Shown piece by piece: positions 14,245 through 17,058 of a stretch of 17,058 nucleotides of DNA. A model generated the notes under the pieces. It saw only the letters and a list, made by a program, of their open reading frames with translations, was not told the origin of the DNA and did no database searches. A program made the translations under genes and the position numbers. The stretch lies in contig JBDRKE010000002.1 in the NCBI GenBank assembly GCA_043814315.1, positions 1-17,058 of the forward strand, given 5' to 3'. The stretch's first letter is position 1; every line of letters starts with the position of its first letter. This DNA comes from JBDRKE01 sp043814315 (GTDB taxonomy: Bacteria > Omnitrophota > Gorgyraeia > Gygaellales > Profunditerraquicolaceae).

Positions 14245-14364
14245 TTATCAGGGAATCAGGGGATCGGGTTTTGGATATCTGGGTATCTGGATTTCGGGTA
14301 TTTCCTGATTCCCGATATCCTGATCTCCAAATCCTGATATCCTGATATTCTGAGCTCCTGATAA
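14245..14364. repeat. Degenerate 8-nt repeat array forming a large imperfect fold-back
   Basis: The left half (14245-about 14301) is a run of 8-nt variants of TATCAGGG/ATCTGGAT (TTATCAGG, GAATCAGG, GGATCGGG and so on). The right half (about 14303-14364) is a run of the opposite sense (TCCTGATT, CCCGATAT, CCTGATCT, TGATATCC, TGATATTC). The outer ends TTATCAGG (14245-14252) and CCTGATAA (14357-14364) pair perfectly; the interior pairs in patches. It looks like a tandem array joined to its own inverse. Confidence 0.6.
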
Positions 14365-14429
14365 GCTCATACTTGTTTTTAAAGTGTAACGCCTCAGTTC
14401 AGATTGTATGACTCGCCGTTTTAATTCAC

Positions 14430-14457
14430 TTGCCAATCGCTGTTTTAAGAATATAAT
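14430..14457 (+). promoter_or_regulatory. Sigma-70-like promoter for the FNT transporter gene
   Basis: TTGCCA (14430-14435), 16 bp, TATAAT (14452-14457), the same boxes and spacing as the trehalose promoter at 9726. The transcript would have a leader of roughly 60 nt before the ATG at 14526. Confidence 0.7.
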
Positions 14458-14525
14458 AAACAACAGAATGCGCTTTCTAGTACCGGAATAAACCAAGAGT
14501 CATTATTTCTCTGGGAAAGGAGAAG

Positions 14526-15341
14526 ATGGATAATCTTTTTTTAAGTCCCTTAGAGATGTCAAGGGCGATAAGCGATATCGGAGAAAAGAAGGCCAAAGAG
14601 AGCCTGTTTGGGCTATTTATCTTCGGAGTCTTAGCGGGGATATACATTGCCTTCGGCGCCTCTGTTGCAACCGCCGTCTTAAGCGGAGGGACGCTGGATC
14701 CGGGATTTGCAAAATTTCTGGCAGGCAGTGTTTTCAGCGTCGGCCTTATCCTGGTATTGATCCTGGGCTCGGAATTATTCACCGGCAATATCCTTATGAC
14801 AATAGGGCTTGTCTATCAAAAATATTCTTTTGGCAGGGTTTTGCGCAATTGGATGATTGTTTATCTGGGAAACTTTTTAGGGTCGTTGATGATTGCCTGG
14901 CTGGTATTTAAGTCAGGGCTGCTGGGAAATGCGGCTCATCTCTCGCCTATAGGAAACGTGGCAGTTAAGATTGCCGAGGCAAAATTACAGCTGGTGTTTA
15001 GTGAGGCTCTGTGCCGGGGTATTTTATGCAACATGCTGGTGTGCCTGGCCGTCATTATGTGTATTGCCTCCAAGACCCTGGGCGGCAAGATCCTGGGGAT
15101 TTATTTTCCGATCATGACTTTTGTGGCATCGGGCTATGAGCATTCTGTGGCCAATATGTATTTCCTGCCCGTAGGCCTTATGGCCAAAGGCGAATTTACC
15201 TTGGGTTTCCTTGGCATGTTTAACAACCTCATCCCCGTGACCATTGGTAACATTATCGGAGGCCTGTTGATTGTCCTTTTGCATCCTAAGGTCGAAGAAA
15301 GGATAGCGAGGGCCTTGACCAGAAGGAATAATAAGCATTAG
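14526..15341 (+). CDS. Formate/nitrite transporter family (FNT) channel
   Basis: 271 residues, six membrane helices, usual FNT length. FNT proteins are pentameric channels for small monovalent anions such as formate, nitrite, hydrosulfide or lactate. Landmarks are SPLEM (7-11) in the amphipathic N-terminal helix, FGASVATA (43-50), LGSELFTGN (80-88) in the central pore region, CRGILCNMLVCLA (163-175), and GYEHSVANMYFLP (203-215) with His206, the pore histidine thought to protonate the substrate. The substrate cannot be read from sequence alone; formate would suit a fermenting or formate-using anaerobe. The ribosome binding site AAAGGAG lies 3 nt before the ATG. No formate or nitrite enzyme is nearby. 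The next gene starts 2 bases after the stop. Confidence 0.9.
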   Translation: MDNLFLSPLEMSRAISDIGEKKAKESLFGLFIFGVLAGIYIAFGASVATAVLSGGTLDPGFAKFLAGSVFSVGLILVLILGSELFTGNILMTIGLVYQKYSFGRVLRNWMIVYLGNFLGSLMIAWLVFKSGLLGNAAHLSPIGNVAVKIAEAKLQLVFSEALCRGILCNMLVCLAVIMCIASKTLGGKILGIYFPIMTFVASGYEHSVANMYFLPVGLMAKGEFTLGFLGMFNNLIPVTIGNIIGGLLIVLLHPKVEERIARALTRRNNKH

Positions 15342-15343
15342 AG

Positions 15344-16141
15344 ATGGCAAAAATAGCCTATCTTATTTTGTTGGGGGCCGTGCTCATGATGGTATATATC
15401 AAATACATCGAAAGCAGGGCCGTCTTCTTTCCGGAGAAGAAAATAGAATTTACTCCCCTTGAATTCAATCTTCCTTTTGAAGATGTGGTTTTTAATACTC
15501 AGGACGGGTTAAAACTCAACGGTTGGTTTATCGCGCAGAGTAACGCAAAATATACGCTTTTGTTCTTTCACGGCAATGCGGGGAATATCGGGCACAGGCT
15601 GGAAAAGTTACTGGCATTACGTTCTTCAGGAACCGACATATTTATTATTGATTACAGGGGTTTTGGAAAAAGCGGGGGAAGGGTTAGTGAAAAAGGGGTT
15701 TATCTTGATGCCAGGGCAGCTTACGATTATCTGGTGGAGAACCGGCACATCCCGCCCGGACAGATTATCCTGTATGGAGAGTCTCTGGGAACAGCAGTTG
15801 CTATTGACCTGGCAGCTCAAGGTAAAGTCAAAGCCATCATAGTCGAAGGAGGGTTCTCCAGAGGCAGGGATATGGCGGCCAGGATGTATCCTTTTTTACC
15901 GCATTTTCTTTTCTCCGACTCATATAACTCTCTGGAGAAGATAGAAAAAATTGAGGTGCCGAAATTATTTATACACAGCCGGGATGATGAAGTCGTGCCC
16001 CTGGAACTAGCCCGCAAGCTTTATCATGCAAGCCCCAGCCCTAAGGAGTTTGTAGAGTTAAACGGAGGGCATAACAGCGCTTTTCTGGATTCTCAGGAAA
16101 AATATATTTCCGCAATCAATTCCTTTATAAGCAATCTTTAA
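15344..16141 (+). CDS. Membrane-anchored alpha/beta hydrolase, Bem46/ABHD13-like
   Basis: 265 residues. An N-terminal hydrophobic helix (about 4-20) with few basic residues ahead of it anchors the protein. The hydrolase fold follows: FFHGNAGN (74-81, oxyanion region), IIDYRGFGKSGG (101-112), GESLGT (145-150) with nucleophile Ser147, SRDDEVVP (212-219) with acid Asp215, and NGGHNSAF (240-247) with His243, a complete catalytic triad. The family (YfhR/Bem46/ABHD13) includes esterases or thioesterases of uncertain substrate. Side of the membrane is not certain; an uncleaved anchor would place the catalytic domain outside. It starts 2 bases after the FNT stop with no strong ribosome binding site, so it is coupled to it. 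Whether it works with the transporter is unknown. Confidence 0.85.
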   Translation: MAKIAYLILLGAVLMMVYIKYIESRAVFFPEKKIEFTPLEFNLPFEDVVFNTQDGLKLNGWFIAQSNAKYTLLFFHGNAGNIGHRLEKLLALRSSGTDIFIIDYRGFGKSGGRVSEKGVYLDARAAYDYLVENRHIPPGQIILYGESLGTAVAIDLAAQGKVKAIIVEGGFSRGRDMAARMYPFLPHFLFSDSYNSLEKIEKIEVPKLFIHSRDDEVVPLELARKLYHASPSPKEFVELNGGHNSAFLDSQEKYISAINSFISNL

Positions 16142-16156
16142 AGAAGGCATCGGGCC

Positions 16157-16861
16157 ATGTGTCTCGTGAGAAGATTTCTGCCAAAAATGCTCCTGGGTGC
16201 GTTTTTACTCTGCATAGCGTCATCCGTCGATGCCCAGGATTTCAAAGCGCTTAGAGAAAGAATGGTGAAATACCAGATAGAAGACAGAGGCATCAAGGAC
16301 AGTGCCGTGTTAGAAGTTATGCGCAGGATAGAACGCCACAGATTCGTTCCTTTAGAGTTGCAGCATTTGGCCTATGAGGATGCGCCTCTTCCCATAGGAG
16401 AGGCTCAGACGATCTCTCAGCCCTATATCGTCGCCCTGATGACACAGCTTTTAGAACTTAAAGGCCATGAGAAAGTACTGGAGATAGGCACGGGAAGCGG
16501 TTACCAGGCAGCCATTTTAGCAGAGTTAGCCAAGGAGGTGTATTCGATGGAGATCTTGGCTTCTTTGGCAGAACGTGCGCAAGAATTACTGAGCGAACTG
16601 GGTTATAAAAATATTAAGATTATACGCGCAGATGGCTTTTTAGGCTGGCCGGAATACGCTCCCTTTGATGCCATCATAGTCACGTGCGCGCCGAAAGAGA
16701 TACCGCAACCTTTGATAGAACAATTGGCAGAGGGAGGGCGGATGGTCATTCCTCAAGGCGAGGCCTATCAGGAGTTAAAGTTGTTAGTCAAGGTTAAGGG
16801 GCAAATAACGCAACATAGTATTATTCCGGTAAGATTTGTTCCTATGATGAGAGAAGAATGA
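16157..16861 (+). CDS. Protein-L-isoaspartate O-methyltransferase with signal peptide
   Basis: 234 residues. PCMT transfers a methyl group from S-adenosylmethionine to isoaspartyl residues in damaged proteins. Family motifs: HRFVPLELQHLAYED (61-75), EAQTISQPYIVALM (82-95), SAM motif I VLEIGTGSGYQAA (107-119), the acidic Glu132 after the second strand, FDAIIVTCAP (170-179) and GGRMVIPQG (193-201). Unusually, the chain begins MCLVRRFLPK, then a hydrophobic stretch to Ser23, then VDA-QD, a good signal peptidase I site after Ala26. The catalytic part starts at about Met36 (ATG at 16262), which has only a weak upstream site, while the ATG at 16157 follows GAAGG by 9 nt. So export is likely, though a cytoplasmic form from 16262 cannot be excluded. 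Some other bacterial PCMTs also carry predicted signals. Confidence 0.88.
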   Translation: MCLVRRFLPKMLLGAFLLCIASSVDAQDFKALRERMVKYQIEDRGIKDSAVLEVMRRIERHRFVPLELQHLAYEDAPLPIGEAQTISQPYIVALMTQLLELKGHEKVLEIGTGSGYQAAILAELAKEVYSMEILASLAERAQELLSELGYKNIKIIRADGFLGWPEYAPFDAIIVTCAPKEIPQPLIEQLAEGGRMVIPQGEAYQELKLLVKVKGQITQHSIIPVRFVPMMREE

Positions 16862-16900
16862 TTCTCGGTTTGTCAAAATTAGTGCGCGATGGCCATAACG

Positions 16901-16909
16901 TGATATAAT
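16901..16909 (+). promoter_or_regulatory. Extended -10 promoter for the lipoprotein gene
   Basis: TGATATAAT is an extended -10 box (TG-N-TATAAT), 36 nt before the ATG at 16946. No acceptable -35 lies 15-19 bp upstream; TTGTCA at 16870-16875 is too far (28 bp). TGATATAATAAA is shared exactly with the cdaA promoter at 1344-1355. Confidence 0.5.
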
Positions 16910-16945
16910 AAAGCCTGAAATGGGGTTATGGAGAAAGGATATAAC

Positions 16946-17058
16946 ATGTTGAAAAAGATTTGGTTGTTCCTCTTGGCAGGTTGGCTCTGTATTTGTTTGA
17001 GCGGGTGCGCTCTTATTCCCTATGCGCTGAGCGCCGCGGCTTCCTACGGTATCTACCA
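16946..17058 (+). CDS. Lipoprotein, N-terminal part only (runs off the window)
   Basis: 37 codons are visible, cut by the end of the window. MLKKIW and a hydrophobic stretch lead to the lipobox LSGC (residues about 17-20), so signal peptidase II should cleave before the Cys and the protein should be lipid-anchored. After it comes ALIPYALSAAASYGIY, alanine-rich. The ATG at 16946 follows AAAGGA by 7 nt; an in-frame ATG at 16928 would add six residues but has no better site. The mature part is not available, so no function is offered. Confidence 0.7.
   Translation, partial: MLKKIWLFLLAGWLCICLSGCALIPYALSAAASYGIY

Larger units (their letters stand above)
14149..14525. other. 377-bp intergenic region
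   Basis: No gene is visible on either strand. It holds the degenerate fold-back repeat at 14245-14364 and the FNT promoter at 14430-14457. The first 95 bases (14149-14244) are pyrimidine-rich and show nothing else I can name. No U-tailed hairpin typical of an intrinsic terminator was found after treT or the small peptide gene. Confidence 0.6.

Noticed and set aside
14245..14364. CRISPR array
   Set aside because: Units are 8 nt, degenerate and change orientation halfway; there are no spacers and no cas genes.
16870..16909. TTGTCA plus TATAAT as a standard promoter before the lipoprotein
   Set aside because: Spacing of 28 bp is too long for sigma-70; the extended -10 alone is the better reading.

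Overview
The window holds 17,058 bases of tightly packed bacterial DNA. Every gene I can support lies on the + strand. Intergenic gaps are short, several neighbours overlap by ATGA or TGATG, and many starts follow GGAGG-like ribosome binding sites. The protein set (a c-di-AMP cyclase fused to YbbR domains, a DUF5752 protein next to TreT, a TrkH with an extra N-terminal membrane block, a secreted PCMT, a lipoprotein) suggests an uncultured, didermic, probably anaerobic lineage. Candidatus Omnitrophota or a relative in the PVC group is my best guess. It is an inference from gene style, since there is no rRNA or other phylogenetic marker here.

Layout. 1-139: a hairpin-like inverted repeat and a 29-residue membrane peptide ending in a Gly/Cys tail. 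214-1335: pabB (folate branch). 1390-3811: a diadenylate cyclase fused to YbbR (CdaA-CdaR) and a DHH/DHHA1 phosphoesterase. 3846-5775: an ATP-grasp ligase overlapping an LD-carboxypeptidase, a likely peptide or muropeptide pair. 5785-9658: a K+ transport block of TrkH/KtrB with a voltage-sensor-like N-terminus, a TrkA/KtrA RCK protein, a membrane PAS protein with no kinase domain, and a small membrane protein with one TrkH-like pore loop plus an RCK_C domain. 9826-14009: a trehalose operon with otsA, otsB, a DUF5752 protein and treT, behind a clear promoter. 14050-14148: a 32-residue membrane peptide. 14149-14525: non-coding, with an unusual degenerate 8-nt repeat folding back on itself and a second strong promoter. 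14526-16861: a formate/nitrite transporter, a membrane-anchored alpha/beta hydrolase and an exported isoaspartyl methyltransferase. 16946-end: start of a lipoprotein gene.

How it fits together. In studied bacteria c-di-AMP controls K+ uptake by binding RCK_C domains of Trk/Ktr regulators, and DHH/DHHA1 enzymes degrade c-di-AMP or its product pApA. Trehalose is a compatible solute, and the LD-carboxypeptidase touches peptidoglycan. The central 12.6 kb (1390-14009) therefore reads as a turgor and osmoadaptation island: signal synthesis, signal breakdown, cell-wall peptide handling, K+ uptake and gating, and organic osmolyte synthesis. The least familiar parts are the four-gene K+ block with its PAS and pore-loop/RCK_C members, the ATP-grasp/LD-carboxypeptidase pair, and the presence of two separate trehalose-making routes in one operon. 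No CRISPR array, transposase, integrase, tRNA or rRNA was seen.
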